Shown here piece by piece: positions 37,203-46,623 of a stretch of DNA of 64,000 nt. The stretch is taken from assembly GCF_016429215.1 (NCBI RefSeq), contig NZ_JAELUH010000002.1:1-64000 (forward strand), in the 5' to 3' direction. Each line of letters starts with the position of its first letter. Position 1 is the stretch's first letter. Source of the stretch: Herbaspirillum sp. ASV7. GTDB taxonomy: Bacteria; Pseudomonadota; Gammaproteobacteria; Burkholderiales; Burkholderiaceae_D. Below the pieces are notes generated by a model, which was not told where the DNA came from, did not search any database, and worked only from the letters and a program-made list of their open reading frames with translations. A program made the translations under genes and the position numbers.

Positions 37203-38284
37203 ACGCCACGACCTCGGTTTCCGAACACCAGGCCACCTCCGCTGCTGCCGCTGCGGGCGAGCTCACCGTACACACGCTGCAGAGCGCCGACGTGCAGCGC
37301 TGGGACGAGTTCGTCCTGCAATGCCCGCAGGCCACCTTCTTCCATCGCGCCGGCTGGAAGGAAGTGATGGAGCGCTCCTTCGGCCATCGCACCTATTTCA
37401 TGTATGCCCAGCGTGCCGGCCGCATCGTGGCCGTGCTGCCGCTGGCCCACATCAGGAGCCGCCTGTTCGGCAGCTGGCTGGGCTCGCTGCCCTTCTGCGT
37501 CTATGGCGGCGTGGCCGGCGAAGATGCCCAGGCCCGCGCCCTGCTGGACGGTGCCGCCATCGAGCTGGCGCGCAAGCTCAACGCGGAACACCTGGAATAC
37601 CGCAACATCGCCCCCCAACACAGCGACTGGCCGACCAAGGCGCTCTACGTGACCTTCCGCAAGGAGATCTCGGCGGACGACGAAGAAAACATGCAGGCCA
37701 TCCCGCGCAAGCAGCGCGCCATGGTGCGCAAGGGCATCAAGTTCGAGTTGCAAAGCGAGATCGACAGCAATACTGATCGTTTCTTCGACGCCTACTCGGC
37801 CAGCGTGCATCGCCTGGGCACACCGGTATTCTCGCGCAAGCATTTCAAGGTCCTGGCCGAAGTGTTCGGCAAGGATTGCGAAGTGCTCACCATCACCAAG
37901 GACGGCCAGACCATCAGCAGCGTGATGAGCTTCTACTTCCGCGACGAAGTGCTGCCCTACTACGGCGGCGGCAACGAGCGCGCCCGTGACCTGGCCGCCA
38001 ACGACTTCATGTACTGGGAACTGATGCGCCGCTCGGCCGCGCGCGGCATCCGCGTCTTCGACTTCGGCCGCAGCAAGCAGGGCACCGGCTCCTTCGACTT
38101 CAAGAAGAACTGGGGTTTCACGCCCGAGCCGCTGCACTATGAGTACCAGCTCCTGCGTGGACAGGACGTGCCGGACACCAACCCGCTGAACCCCAAGTAC
38201 CAGCTGATGATCAAGACCTGGAAACGGCTGCCGCTGTGGGCCGCCAACATGATCGGCCCGCATATCGTCCGGCAACTGGGGTGA
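37199..38284 (+). CDS. FemAB-like XrtA/PEP-CTERM-associated protein
   Basis: 361 residues; ATGA overlap. FemAB/GNAT fold with FFHRAGWKEVMERSFGH near the N terminus, IPRKQRAMVRKGIK in the middle, and FDFGRSKQGTGSFDFKKNWGF near the end, typical of this XrtA family. Relatives transfer amino acids from tRNA or acyl groups. A role in attaching amino acids to EPS sugars or to sorted proteins is possible but unproved. Confidence 0.94.
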   Translation: MNATTSVSEHQATSAAAAAGELTVHTLQSADVQRWDEFVLQCPQATFFHRAGWKEVMERSFGHRTYFMYAQRAGRIVAVLPLAHIRSRLFGSWLGSLPFCVYGGVAGEDAQARALLDGAAIELARKLNAEHLEYRNIAPQHSDWPTKALYVTFRKEISADDEENMQAIPRKQRAMVRKGIKFELQSEIDSNTDRFFDAYSASVHRLGTPVFSRKHFKVLAEVFGKDCEVLTITKDGQTISSVMSFYFRDEVLPYYGGGNERARDLAANDFMYWELMRRSAARGIRVFDFGRSKQGTGSFDFKKNWGFTPEPLHYEYQLLRGQDVPDTNPLNPKYQLMIKTWKRLPLWAANMIGPHIVRQLG

Positions 38285-38287
38285 GCT

Positions 38288-39520
38288 GTGGAACACCTGC
38301 TTTTCCTGGCGCACCGCATCCCGTATCCGCCCAACAAGGGCGACAAGATACGTTCCTTCCATCTGCTCAAGCATCTGGCCCAGCGCTATCACGTCCATCT
38401 CGGCAGCTTCGTCGATGATCCGGCCGACTGGCAGTATGTGGAGACCGTCAAGGCCTATTGCCAGTCCAGCCACTTCGCCCGCCTGGACGGCATGCAGGCG
38501 CGCCTGCGCAGCCTGCCGGCACTGGCCAGCACGCGCGCGCTGAGCCTGGACTACTACCGCAACAGTGGCTTGCGCCAGTGGGTGGCAACGCAGCTGGATG
38601 CGGCGCCGATTTCGCGCGTGCTGGTGTTTTCCTCGGTGATGGCGCAGTACGCGCAGGATCCGCGCTTGACGCGCAGCGTGGTCGACTTCGTCGATGTCGA
38701 CTCCGACAAGTGGGCGCAATACGCCGCCAAGAAATCCTGGCCCATGAGCTGGCTGTATCGCCGCGAGGGCCGTTGCCTGCTGGAGTTCGAACGCCAGGTG
38801 GCCGCCGCGGCCGATGTCTCGCTGTTCGTCTCGCAGGCCGAAGCGGCCCTGTTCCGCCAGCTGGCGCCGGCCAGTGCGCACAAGACCAGCTTCCTCAACA
38901 ACGGCGTCGATATCGACTACTTCTCGCCGGCCCACCAACTGGACAATCCCTATGCAGCCGATGCCCAGGTGATGGTCTTCACCGGCGCCATGGATTACTG
39001 GCCCAACATCGATGCGGTGCAATGGTTCGCCCGCGAGATCCTGCCGCAGGTGCGTGCGCGCCTGCCGCAGGCGCAGTTCTACGTCGTCGGCTCGCGTCCC
39101 ACACCCCAGGTGCAGGCACTGGCCGAGTTGCCGGGCGTGACCGTCACCGGCACCGTGCCCGACATCCGTCCCTACCTGGCCCACGCCCACTGCGCCGTAG
39201 CACCGCTGCGGGTGGCCCGTGGCATCCAGAACAAGGTGCTCGAAGCCATGGCCATGCGCATGCCGGTGCTGGCCTCGCCGCAAGCCTTCGAGGGTATCTC
39301 GGCCACGCCGGGACGTGACCTGTTGGTGGCCGATGGCGCCGAGGCCCTGGCGCAGGCAGCCATTGCATTGTTGCAGGATGTGCAGCCGGACGGGCCGCGC
39401 CAGCGCCTGGCCGCCAGCGCGCGCGCCCTGATCGAGCAGGACTACGGCTGGGAACGGCAGTTGTCACAGCTCGACACCCTGCTGGAAAGTGCCGAGGCAC
39501 TCCATTTCACCCCTGCCTGA
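38288..39520 (+). CDS. XrtA-associated glycosyltransferase (GT4)
   Basis: 410 residues; GTG start at 38288, 3 bp after the FemAB stop. N-terminal LAHRIPYPPNKGDKIRSFH is the signature of the PEP-CTERM/XrtA GT family; the C-terminal GT-B half has the donor-binding VLEAMAMRMPVLAS block. A retaining GT4 enzyme adding a sugar to the lipid-linked repeat on the cytoplasmic side. It lies 8 bp upstream of xrtA. Confidence 0.93.
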   Translation: MEHLLFLAHRIPYPPNKGDKIRSFHLLKHLAQRYHVHLGSFVDDPADWQYVETVKAYCQSSHFARLDGMQARLRSLPALASTRALSLDYYRNSGLRQWVATQLDAAPISRVLVFSSVMAQYAQDPRLTRSVVDFVDVDSDKWAQYAAKKSWPMSWLYRREGRCLLEFERQVAAAADVSLFVSQAEAALFRQLAPASAHKTSFLNNGVDIDYFSPAHQLDNPYAADAQVMVFTGAMDYWPNIDAVQWFAREILPQVRARLPQAQFYVVGSRPTPQVQALAELPGVTVTGTVPDIRPYLAHAHCAVAPLRVARGIQNKVLEAMAMRMPVLASPQAFEGISATPGRDLLVADGAEALAQAAIALLQDVQPDGPRQRLAASARALIEQDYGWERQLSQLDTLLESAEALHFTPA

Positions 39521-39528
39521 GGCTGCCC

Positions 39529-41097
39529 ATGCGCCCCGCCGACCTGCCCCTCGCCCAACGCCTGTCGCCCGCCACCATCGTATTGCTGGCCTTGGCGCTG
39601 GTGTTGCCCATGCTGGTCTATCGCGACACCCTGATGTCCATGGTGGAGATCTGGGATCGTTCCGAGACCTTTACCCACCAGTATCTGATCCTGCCCATCA
39701 GCCTGTGGCTGATCTGGCGCCAGCGCGATGAATTGCGCGGCCTGGCGCCCCAGCCCTTCCTGCCCGGACTGGTGGTGCTGGCCCTGTGCAGCCTGGGCTG
39801 GCTGCTGGGCGAGCTGGCCGATGTGCAGGTGGTCAAGCATTTCGCCCTGGTGAGCATCATGATCAGCGCGGTGGTGACCGTGCTGGGCCTGCGTATATCG
39901 CGGGTGATCGCTTTCCCGCTGCTGTTCCTGATCTTCGCCGTGCCGGCCGGCGAGGTGCTGATCGAGCCGCTCATCGAATTCACGGCCGACTTCACCATCA
40001 CCGCCCTGCAACTGACCGGCATCCCGGTCTGGCGCGAAGGCAATACCTTCGTCATCCCCAGCGGCCGCTGGTCGGTGGTGGAAGCCTGCAGCGGGGTGCG
40101 CTACCTGATCGCCTCGCTTACGCTGGGCGTGCTGTATGCCCACCTGAGCTATCGTTCGCGCTGGCGTCAGGCCGGCTTCGTGCTGCTCTCCGGTGTGGTC
40201 CCGGTGATCGCCAATGGATTGCGGGCCTACATGATCGTGATGATCGGCCACCTCAGCAGCATGCAACTGGCAGTGGGCGTGGACCACCTGATCTATGGCT
40301 GGCTATTCTTCGGCCTGGTGATGTTCCTGATGTTCTGGATCGGCGGCTTCTGGATCGACGCGAAGAAGAAGCGTGGCGACGATCCCGAGGCTGCAGCTAC
40401 GGCTGCCGTCATGGCCGGCACTGCCGGCGCGGCGCCCCGCCTGGCTGGCGCCACACCGATACGGCTGGCATTGGCAGCGCTGTTGACGTTGGCCGCCGTC
40501 GGCGTGGGACCGGCTTACGCGATCTATATGCACCGCCTCGACGCCAGCGGCGCCCCGGTCGACCTGAGCACCCTGCGCAGCACCTGGAACGACAGCGCCG
40601 CCTTCAGCAACTGGACACCGGACTTCCACCCGGGGGTAGCCGACCTGTCGCGTTTCTATGGCCACGACGGCATGCGGGTGGGCCTGTTCGTACGCTACTA
40701 CCGTGGCCAGCATCCGGGCGCCACCCTGGTCAGCTCGGTGAACCGCGTCCTGCCGGAGAAGAACAGTCCCTGGATCCGCACCGGCAACAGTGTGCGCACG
40801 GAAACGGTGGCCGGACGAGCGCTGGCGCTGCGCGAGGAAATCATCAGCGCCCCGGCCGGGCGCATGATGATCTGGCGCTGGTACTGGATCGATCAGCGCT
40901 TCGTGGAAAACGACTACCTGGCCAAGCTGCTGCAGACCAAGAGCCAGCTGGAAATGCATGGGGACGACGGTGCCGCACTGTTCGTCTTCACCAACATCGA
41001 TGAGCAACCGGAACAGGCGCGCACCGTCCTGCGCCGCTATCTGGACGATAACCTCGCCGGCATCGAGGCAACCCTGAACAACAACGGCAAGCGGTAG
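39529..41097 (+). CDS. xrtA: Exosortase A fused to an EpsI domain
   Basis: A 522-residue inner-membrane protease/transpeptidase. About eight helices hold the catalytic Cys187 (VVEACSGVRYL), Arg232 (ANGLRAYM) and His253 (VDHLIYGW). From ~310 on, a ninth helix leads to a periplasmic EpsI (DUF3485) domain, SFYG-like RFYGHDGMRVGLFVRYY. It recognises the PEP-CTERM tail of the proteins at 7037, 9038 and 23111, and probably passes them on during export. It lies in the middle of the EPS glycosyltransferase genes, the standard position in XrtA loci. Confidence 0.97.
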   Translation: MRPADLPLAQRLSPATIVLLALALVLPMLVYRDTLMSMVEIWDRSETFTHQYLILPISLWLIWRQRDELRGLAPQPFLPGLVVLALCSLGWLLGELADVQVVKHFALVSIMISAVVTVLGLRISRVIAFPLLFLIFAVPAGEVLIEPLIEFTADFTITALQLTGIPVWREGNTFVIPSGRWSVVEACSGVRYLIASLTLGVLYAHLSYRSRWRQAGFVLLSGVVPVIANGLRAYMIVMIGHLSSMQLAVGVDHLIYGWLFFGLVMFLMFWIGGFWIDAKKKRGDDPEAAATAAVMAGTAGAAPRLAGATPIRLALAALLTLAAVGVGPAYAIYMHRLDASGAPVDLSTLRSTWNDSAAFSNWTPDFHPGVADLSRFYGHDGMRVGLFVRYYRGQHPGATLVSSVNRVLPEKNSPWIRTGNSVRTETVAGRALALREEIISAPAGRMMIWRWYWIDQRFVENDYLAKLLQTKSQLEMHGDDGAALFVFTNIDEQPEQARTVLRRYLDDNLAGIEATLNNNGKR

Positions 41098-41104
41098 GCA
41101 TAGC

Positions 41105-42262
41105 GTGGATCGAGATATTCCTTTGGTCGTACACCTGATCTACCGGCTCGACTTCGGCGGGCTGGAGACCTTGCTGGTCGACTGCATCAATGGCATGCCA
41201 GCCGAGCGCTATCGGCATGCCATCGTGTGCCTGACCGACTACACCGATTTCGCCAACAAGATCCACAAGCCCAACGTGGCGGTGTACGCCCTGCACAAGC
41301 CCCCTGGCCTGGCACCGCAGACCCATTTACACCTGTGGCGTCTGCTGCGCCGCCTGCGTCCGGCGGTGCTGCATACCTACAACCTGTCGGCCATCGAATA
41401 TGCCCCGGCCGCCGCCCTGGCCGGCGTACCGGTGCGCGTGCATGGCGAACACGGCCGCGATGCGCGCGACCCGCAAGGTACCAATGCGCGCCATAACCTG
41501 TTGCGCCGGCTGGTGCTGCCTTTCTATGACTGCTACTACGCGGTCTCGGCAGACCTGCGCGACTGGCTGCGCGACACCATCGGCGTGCCCGAGGGCAAGA
41601 ACCTGCTGCTGGCCAATGGCGTGGATACGCGCAAGTTCCATCCGCCCGTGGACGGCAAGCGCGAGGCCAGCGCGGAACTGCCCGAGGGCTGCTTCGTGTT
41701 CGGCACCGTGGGGCGCATCCAGGACGTCAAGGACCACGCCATGCTGGTGGACGCCTTCATCGCCCTGCTGGCGCTGCTGCCCGAACAACGTACCCGGCTG
41801 CGCCTGGCCATCGTCGGCGATGGTCCGCTGCTGCCGGGCCTGCGCGAGAAGGTGGCTGCCGCCGGCATCGCCGAGCTGGTCTGGCTGCCCGGTGCGCGCA
41901 TGGATATCGATGTGATGATGCGGCGCTTCTCGGTCTTTACGCTGTCGTCGATCGCGGAAGGCATTCCCGTCACCATCCTGGAGGCCATGGCCAGCGGCTT
42001 GCCGGTCATCTCCACGGCGGTGGGCGGCGTGCCCGAGGTGGTGCAGGAGGGCGCCACCGGCGCGCTGGTGCCGGCCCGTGATGCGCAAGCCATGGCGCAC
42101 GCCATGGCACGCTACGTCGCCGACCCGCAACTGCTCGCACGCCACGGCGCCGCCGGCCTGGAGAGCAGCCTGCGCCAGTACAGCATGCAAGCCATGTTGC
42201 AAGCCTACGCCGGCATGTATGACCGCATGCTGGCAGCCAAGCAAGGCCGACGGACCGTTTAA
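41105..42262 (+). CDS. XrtA-associated glycosyltransferase (GT4)
   Basis: 385 residues; GTG start. N-terminal VVHLIYRLDFGGLETLLVDC and HGEHGRDARDPQGTN are characteristic of the XrtA-linked GT4 family; the C-terminal ILEAMASGLPVISTAVGG block binds the nucleotide sugar. It adds one sugar to the lipid-linked EPS repeat. It lies between xrtA and the amidotransferase gene, with gaps of 7 and 13 bp. Confidence 0.93.
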   Translation: MDRDIPLVVHLIYRLDFGGLETLLVDCINGMPAERYRHAIVCLTDYTDFANKIHKPNVAVYALHKPPGLAPQTHLHLWRLLRRLRPAVLHTYNLSAIEYAPAAALAGVPVRVHGEHGRDARDPQGTNARHNLLRRLVLPFYDCYYAVSADLRDWLRDTIGVPEGKNLLLANGVDTRKFHPPVDGKREASAELPEGCFVFGTVGRIQDVKDHAMLVDAFIALLALLPEQRTRLRLAIVGDGPLLPGLREKVAAAGIAELVWLPGARMDIDVMMRRFSVFTLSSIAEGIPVTILEAMASGLPVISTAVGGVPEVVQEGATGALVPARDAQAMAHAMARYVADPQLLARHGAAGLESSLRQYSMQAMLQAYAGMYDRMLAAKQGRRTV

Positions 42263-42275
42263 GGAATAGACAATC

Positions 42276-44213
42276 ATGTGTGGAATCACTGGCATCTTTG
42301 CCCTGCACGGCAACCCGGACATCGATCGCGCCCTGCTCGACCGGATGAACGAGACCCAACACCATCGTGGCCCCGACGAGGGCGGCATGCACCTGGAACC
42401 GGGCATCGGCCTGGGCCATCGGCGTCTGTCCATCGTCGACCTCTCCACCGGCCAGCAACCGCTGTTCAACGAGGATGAGAGCGTGGTGGTGGTCTTCAAC
42501 GGCATGATCTACAACTACCGCGAACTGATGACCGAACTGACCGCCCTGGGCCACCAGTTCCGTTCGCGCTGCGACACCGAGGTCATCGTGCATGCCTGGG
42601 AACAATGGGGCGAGGCTTGCGTCACCCGCCTGCGCGGCATGTTTGCCTTCGCCCTGTGGGACCGCAACCGCCAGACCCTGTTCGTGGCACGCGACCGCCT
42701 GGGCATCAAGCCGCTGTTCTATGCCCTGCTGCCGGATGGCCGCTTCCTGTTCGGCTCCGAGCTGAAATCGCTGCTGGCCGATCCGGCCTTGCCGCGTGAG
42801 CTCGATCCCTGCGCCGTGGAAGAGTATTTCGCCTACGGTTATGTGCCGGAGCCGCGTACCATCCTGGGCGGAGTGCGCAAGCTCAATCCCGGCCACACCC
42901 TGCTGATGCAGCGTGGCGTGACGGTGGGCGAGCCACAGCAAAAGAAGTACTGGGATGTCCCCTTCAAGCAAGGCAGCGAACGCCCGGCCGACGAAGTCGC
43001 CGCCGAGCTGCTGGAACGCCTGCGCGAAGTGGTCGGCAGCCACCTGGTCACGGATGTGACGCTGGGCGGCTTCCTCTCCGGCGGCGTCGACTCCAGCGCG
43101 GTGGTGGCCATGATGGCCAAGCTGACCGGCGAATCGGTCAATACCTGCTCGATCGCCTTCAACGACCCGGCCTACGACGAGTCCAAATACGCCGCCCAGG
43201 TAGCCGAGCAATTCCACACCCGCCATCATGTGCGCACCGTGGACAAGGACGACTATGGCTTGATCGACCAGTTGGCCAATCTCTACGACGAGCCCTACGC
43301 CGACAGCTCGGCCATCCCGACCTACCGCGTCTGTCAGCTGGCCAAGGAGCGCGTCACGGTAGCCCTGTCGGGCGACGGTGGCGACGAGAACTTCGCCGGC
43401 TACCGTCGCTACCGCTACGCCATGAACGAGGAAAAGGTGCGCGCCCGCCTGCCCGACGGGCTGCGCAAGCCGCTGTTCGGTTTCCTCGGCCGTCACTATC
43501 CCAAGGCCGACTGGGCACCGCGCGTGCTGCGCGCCAAGACCACCTTCGAAGCGCTGGCACGTGACACCGTGGAGGGTTACTTCCATGGCGTGTCCATCAT
43601 GCCGGACCGCGTACGCAACCGTCTCTTCAGCCCGGCCATGCGCCAGCAGCTGCAGGGCTACCAGGCCATCGAGGTCATGCGCGGCCATGCGGCGCAATCG
43701 CCCACCGACGACCCGCTGTCGCTGCTGCAATACCTGGACCTGAAGACCTACCTGCCCGGCGACATCCTGACCAAGGTCGATCGCGCCAGCATGGCCCATG
43801 CCCTGGAGGTGCGGGTGCCGCTGCTGGACCACGAGTTCGTGGAATGGGTGTCCTGCCTGCCGCCGTCGCTGAAGCTGCATGAGGGCGAGGGCAAGTACAT
43901 CTTCAAGAAGTCGCTGGAAGGCACCCTCAGCGAAGACATCCTCTATCGCAAGAAGATGGGCTTTTCCATCCCCCTGTCCAGCTGGTTCCGTGGCCCGCTG
44001 CGCCAGACCGTGCAGGACAGCCTGCTGGGACCGCTGCTGCGCGAGACCGGCCTGTTCGACATGGCCTTCGTGGAAGAGATGGTCGAGCAGCACCAGTCGG
44101 GTCGCCGCGACTACGCCGCGCCGCTGTGGGCGCTGCTGATGTTTGCCTCCTTCCTGCGCAACGTGCTGCACGCCGGCTCTGGCGCCACCCAACCGAGGGC
44201 CCGCGCGGCCTGA
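42276..44213 (+). CDS. XrtA/PEP-CTERM-system amidotransferase (asparagine synthase-like)
   Basis: 645 residues. N-terminal class II glutaminase with nucleophile Cys2 (MCGITGIFA), RLSIVD and FNGMIYNY; C-terminal synthetase domain with the PP-loop SGGVDSSA and the later GDGGDENFAGYRRYR motif. It uses Gln and ATP to amidate a carboxylate. In GalNAcA-containing glycans, related proteins amidate uronic acids (GalNAcAN), and this locus can make GalNAcA, so that is the likely substrate. Inferred, not shown. Confidence 0.94.
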   Translation: MCGITGIFALHGNPDIDRALLDRMNETQHHRGPDEGGMHLEPGIGLGHRRLSIVDLSTGQQPLFNEDESVVVVFNGMIYNYRELMTELTALGHQFRSRCDTEVIVHAWEQWGEACVTRLRGMFAFALWDRNRQTLFVARDRLGIKPLFYALLPDGRFLFGSELKSLLADPALPRELDPCAVEEYFAYGYVPEPRTILGGVRKLNPGHTLLMQRGVTVGEPQQKKYWDVPFKQGSERPADEVAAELLERLREVVGSHLVTDVTLGGFLSGGVDSSAVVAMMAKLTGESVNTCSIAFNDPAYDESKYAAQVAEQFHTRHHVRTVDKDDYGLIDQLANLYDEPYADSSAIPTYRVCQLAKERVTVALSGDGGDENFAGYRRYRYAMNEEKVRARLPDGLRKPLFGFLGRHYPKADWAPRVLRAKTTFEALARDTVEGYFHGVSIMPDRVRNRLFSPAMRQQLQGYQAIEVMRGHAAQSPTDDPLSLLQYLDLKTYLPGDILTKVDRASMAHALEVRVPLLDHEFVEWVSCLPPSLKLHEGEGKYIFKKSLEGTLSEDILYRKKMGFSIPLSSWFRGPLRQTVQDSLLGPLLRETGLFDMAFVEEMVEQHQSGRRDYAAPLWALLMFASFLRNVLHAGSGATQPRARAA

Positions 44214-44235
44214 ACTGCTGAACCGACCGAACACC

Positions 44236-45438
44236 ATGCATATCCTGCACATCCTCGACCACTCCATCCCGCTGCATAGCGGCTACACCTTCCGCACCCT
44301 GTCCATCCTGAAGCAGCAACGCGCGCTGGGCTGGCAGACCTCGCACATCACCAGCGCCAAGCAGGGCGCCAGCGCGGCCGCCGAAGAGGATGTCGATGGC
44401 TGGCACTTCTATCGCACGCCGCCCTCCTCCGGGCCGCTGGCCAAGCTGCCGGTGCTGAACCAGCTGGCCGTCATCAACGGCCTGGCAGCACGACTGGAAG
44501 AGGTGGCGCGCAAGATCCGCCCGGATGTGCTGCATGCCCATTCGCCGGCCCTGAACGCCATTGCCGCGCTGCGTGTGGGGCGTCGCCTAGGCATTCCGGT
44601 GGTCTATGAGGTGCGCGCCTTCTGGGAAGACGCCGCCGTCGACCACGGCACCAGCAGCGAAGGCGGCCTGCGCTATCGCCTCACCCGCGCCATGGAAACC
44701 TATGCCCTGAAGCGCGCCGATGCCGTCACCACCATCTGCGAGGGCCTGCGCGCCGATATCGCCGCGCGCGGCGTGCCGCTGGCCAAGATGACGGTGATCC
44801 CCAACGCGGTCAACATCGAAGACTTCACCCAGGGCCAGCCGGCTGACCCCGAACTGGCGCGCGAGCTTGGTCTGGAAGGCAAGACCCTGCTCGGCTTCAT
44901 CGGCTCCTTCTATGCCTACGAGGGCTTGCCGGTGCTGATGAAGGCCCTGCCGGCGCTGCTGGCGGGCAATCCCGACGTGCGCCTGCTGCTGGTGGGCGGC
45001 GGACCGCAGGACAAGGAATTGCGCGCCCTGGCCACGCAGCTGGGGGTGGCGGACAAGGTGGTCTTTACCGGCCGCGTGCCGCACGACCAGGTGCAGCGCT
45101 ACTACAACCTGATCGACGTGCTGGTCTACCCGCGCCTGAAGATGCGCCTGACCGACCTGGTCACGCCGCTGAAGCCGCTCGAGGCCATGGCCCAGGGCCG
45201 CCTGGTGGTGGCCTCCGACGTCGGCGGTCATCGCGAGCTGATCGTCGATGGGCAGACCGGCGTGCTGTTCACCGCCGGCTCTCCCGAGGCGCTGGCGCAG
45301 AAGGTACTGGCCCTGCTGGACGCGCCCCAGCAATGGCCGCAACTGAAGGCCGCCGGTCGCCACTTCGTCGAAACCGAACGCAACTGGGCCGCCAGCGTGG
45401 CGCGCTACCAGCAGATCTATCCGCGCCTGGTTGCCTAG
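44236..45438 (+). CDS. XrtA-associated glycosyltransferase (GT4)
   Basis: 401 residues; ATG at 44236 (MHILHILDHSIPLHSGYTFRT), the typical opening of an exosortase A-associated GT family. The C-terminal GT-B donor domain has GFIGSFYAYEGLPVLM, VVFTGRVPHDQVQ and KPLEAMAQGRLVVASDVGG. It is one of several GT4 enzymes here that assemble the repeat unit. Next gene starts 2 bp after its stop. Confidence 0.93.
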   Translation: MHILHILDHSIPLHSGYTFRTLSILKQQRALGWQTSHITSAKQGASAAAEEDVDGWHFYRTPPSSGPLAKLPVLNQLAVINGLAARLEEVARKIRPDVLHAHSPALNAIAALRVGRRLGIPVVYEVRAFWEDAAVDHGTSSEGGLRYRLTRAMETYALKRADAVTTICEGLRADIAARGVPLAKMTVIPNAVNIEDFTQGQPADPELARELGLEGKTLLGFIGSFYAYEGLPVLMKALPALLAGNPDVRLLLVGGGPQDKELRALATQLGVADKVVFTGRVPHDQVQRYYNLIDVLVYPRLKMRLTDLVTPLKPLEAMAQGRLVVASDVGGHRELIVDGQTGVLFTAGSPEALAQKVLALLDAPQQWPQLKAAGRHFVETERNWAASVARYQQIYPRLVA

Positions 45439-45440
45439 TC

Positions 45441-46619
45441 ATGATGAAGCTGCTGACCTTCTCCACGCTGTTCCCCAACCTCGAACGTCCCAGCCACGGG
45501 ATCTTCGTGGAAACCCGCCTGCGCCACCTGGTCGCCAGTGGCCGGGTGGAGTCGCGCGTGGTGGCGCCGGTGCCATGGTTCCCGTTGCGCCATGCGCGCT
45601 TCGGCAGCTATGGACGCTTTGCGCGGGTGCCGCAGACCGAAGTGCGCAGCGGCATCGAGGTGCGCCATCCGCGTTATGCGCTGCTGCCCAAGATCGGCAT
45701 GACGCCCGCGCCCCTGCTCATGGCCATGGCGGTCAAGCCGGTGCTGCGCCGGCTGATCGATGAAGGTTTCGATTTCGACGCCATCGACGCCCACTACTTC
45801 TATCCCGACGGCGTGGCCGCAGCCATGCTGGGCAAGGAATTCGGCAAGCCGGTGGTGATTACCGCGCGCGGCTCCGACATCACCCTGCTGCCGCAATACC
45901 GCTGGCCGGGCAAGATGATCCGCTGGGCGGCCGACCAGGCTGCAGGGATCATCACGGTCTGCAATGCCCTGCGCGAGGAGTTGATCGTGCTGGGCGCCGA
46001 TCCGGCCAAGGTGGTGTCGCTGCGCAATGGCGTGGATCTGGAACTGTTCCGCCCGGTGGACCGCGCGGCGGTGCGCAAGGAGCTGGGCGTGGACGGCTTT
46101 ACGCTGCTGTCGGTGGGCAACCTGGTGCCGGTCAAGGGTCATGAACTGACCATCGGCGCGCTCAAGGAACTGCCCGAGGCACGCCTGATGATCGCCGGCA
46201 GCGGCCCCGAGCGGGAGCGCCTGGAAGCGCTGGCGGTGCAGCTGCAGGTGGCCGACCGGGTGCGTTTCCTGGGACCGCAGCCGCAAGCCAAGCTGCGCGA
46301 CTACTACAACGCCGCCGATGCCATGGTGCTGTCCTCCAGCCGCGAAGGCTGGGCCAACGTACTGCTCGAATCCATGGCCTGCGGCACACCGGTAGTGGCC
46401 AGCAAGGTCTGGGGAACGCCCGAAGTGGTGGCCCATGCCGATGCCGGCGTGCTCATGCAGGAGCGCAGCGAACGCGGCGTGGCCGCCGCCGTGCGCGCGC
46501 TGCAGGCCGCCTATCCGGCCCGTGAGGCCACGCGGCGCTATGCCGAAGGCTTCAGCTGGGACGCCACCACCCAGGGCCAGCTGCAGCTGTTTGGCCGCAT
46601 CATCGGCAGGGAGCACTGA
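45441..46619 (+). CDS. Glycosyltransferase family 4 protein
   Basis: 392 residues. N-terminal LLTFSTLFPNLERPSHGIFVE and C-terminal LESMACGTPVVASKVWGTPEVV identify a GT-B retaining glycosyltransferase of a type often found in XrtA loci. The start at 45441 follows the upstream stop by 2 bp. Donor sugar cannot be predicted. Confidence 0.92.
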   Translation: MMKLLTFSTLFPNLERPSHGIFVETRLRHLVASGRVESRVVAPVPWFPLRHARFGSYGRFARVPQTEVRSGIEVRHPRYALLPKIGMTPAPLLMAMAVKPVLRRLIDEGFDFDAIDAHYFYPDGVAAAMLGKEFGKPVVITARGSDITLLPQYRWPGKMIRWAADQAAGIITVCNALREELIVLGADPAKVVSLRNGVDLELFRPVDRAAVRKELGVDGFTLLSVGNLVPVKGHELTIGALKELPEARLMIAGSGPERERLEALAVQLQVADRVRFLGPQPQAKLRDYYNAADAMVLSSSREGWANVLLESMACGTPVVASKVWGTPEVVAHADAGVLMQERSERGVAAAVRALQAAYPAREATRRYAEGFSWDATTQGQLQLFGRIIGREH

Positions 46620-46623
46620 GGCC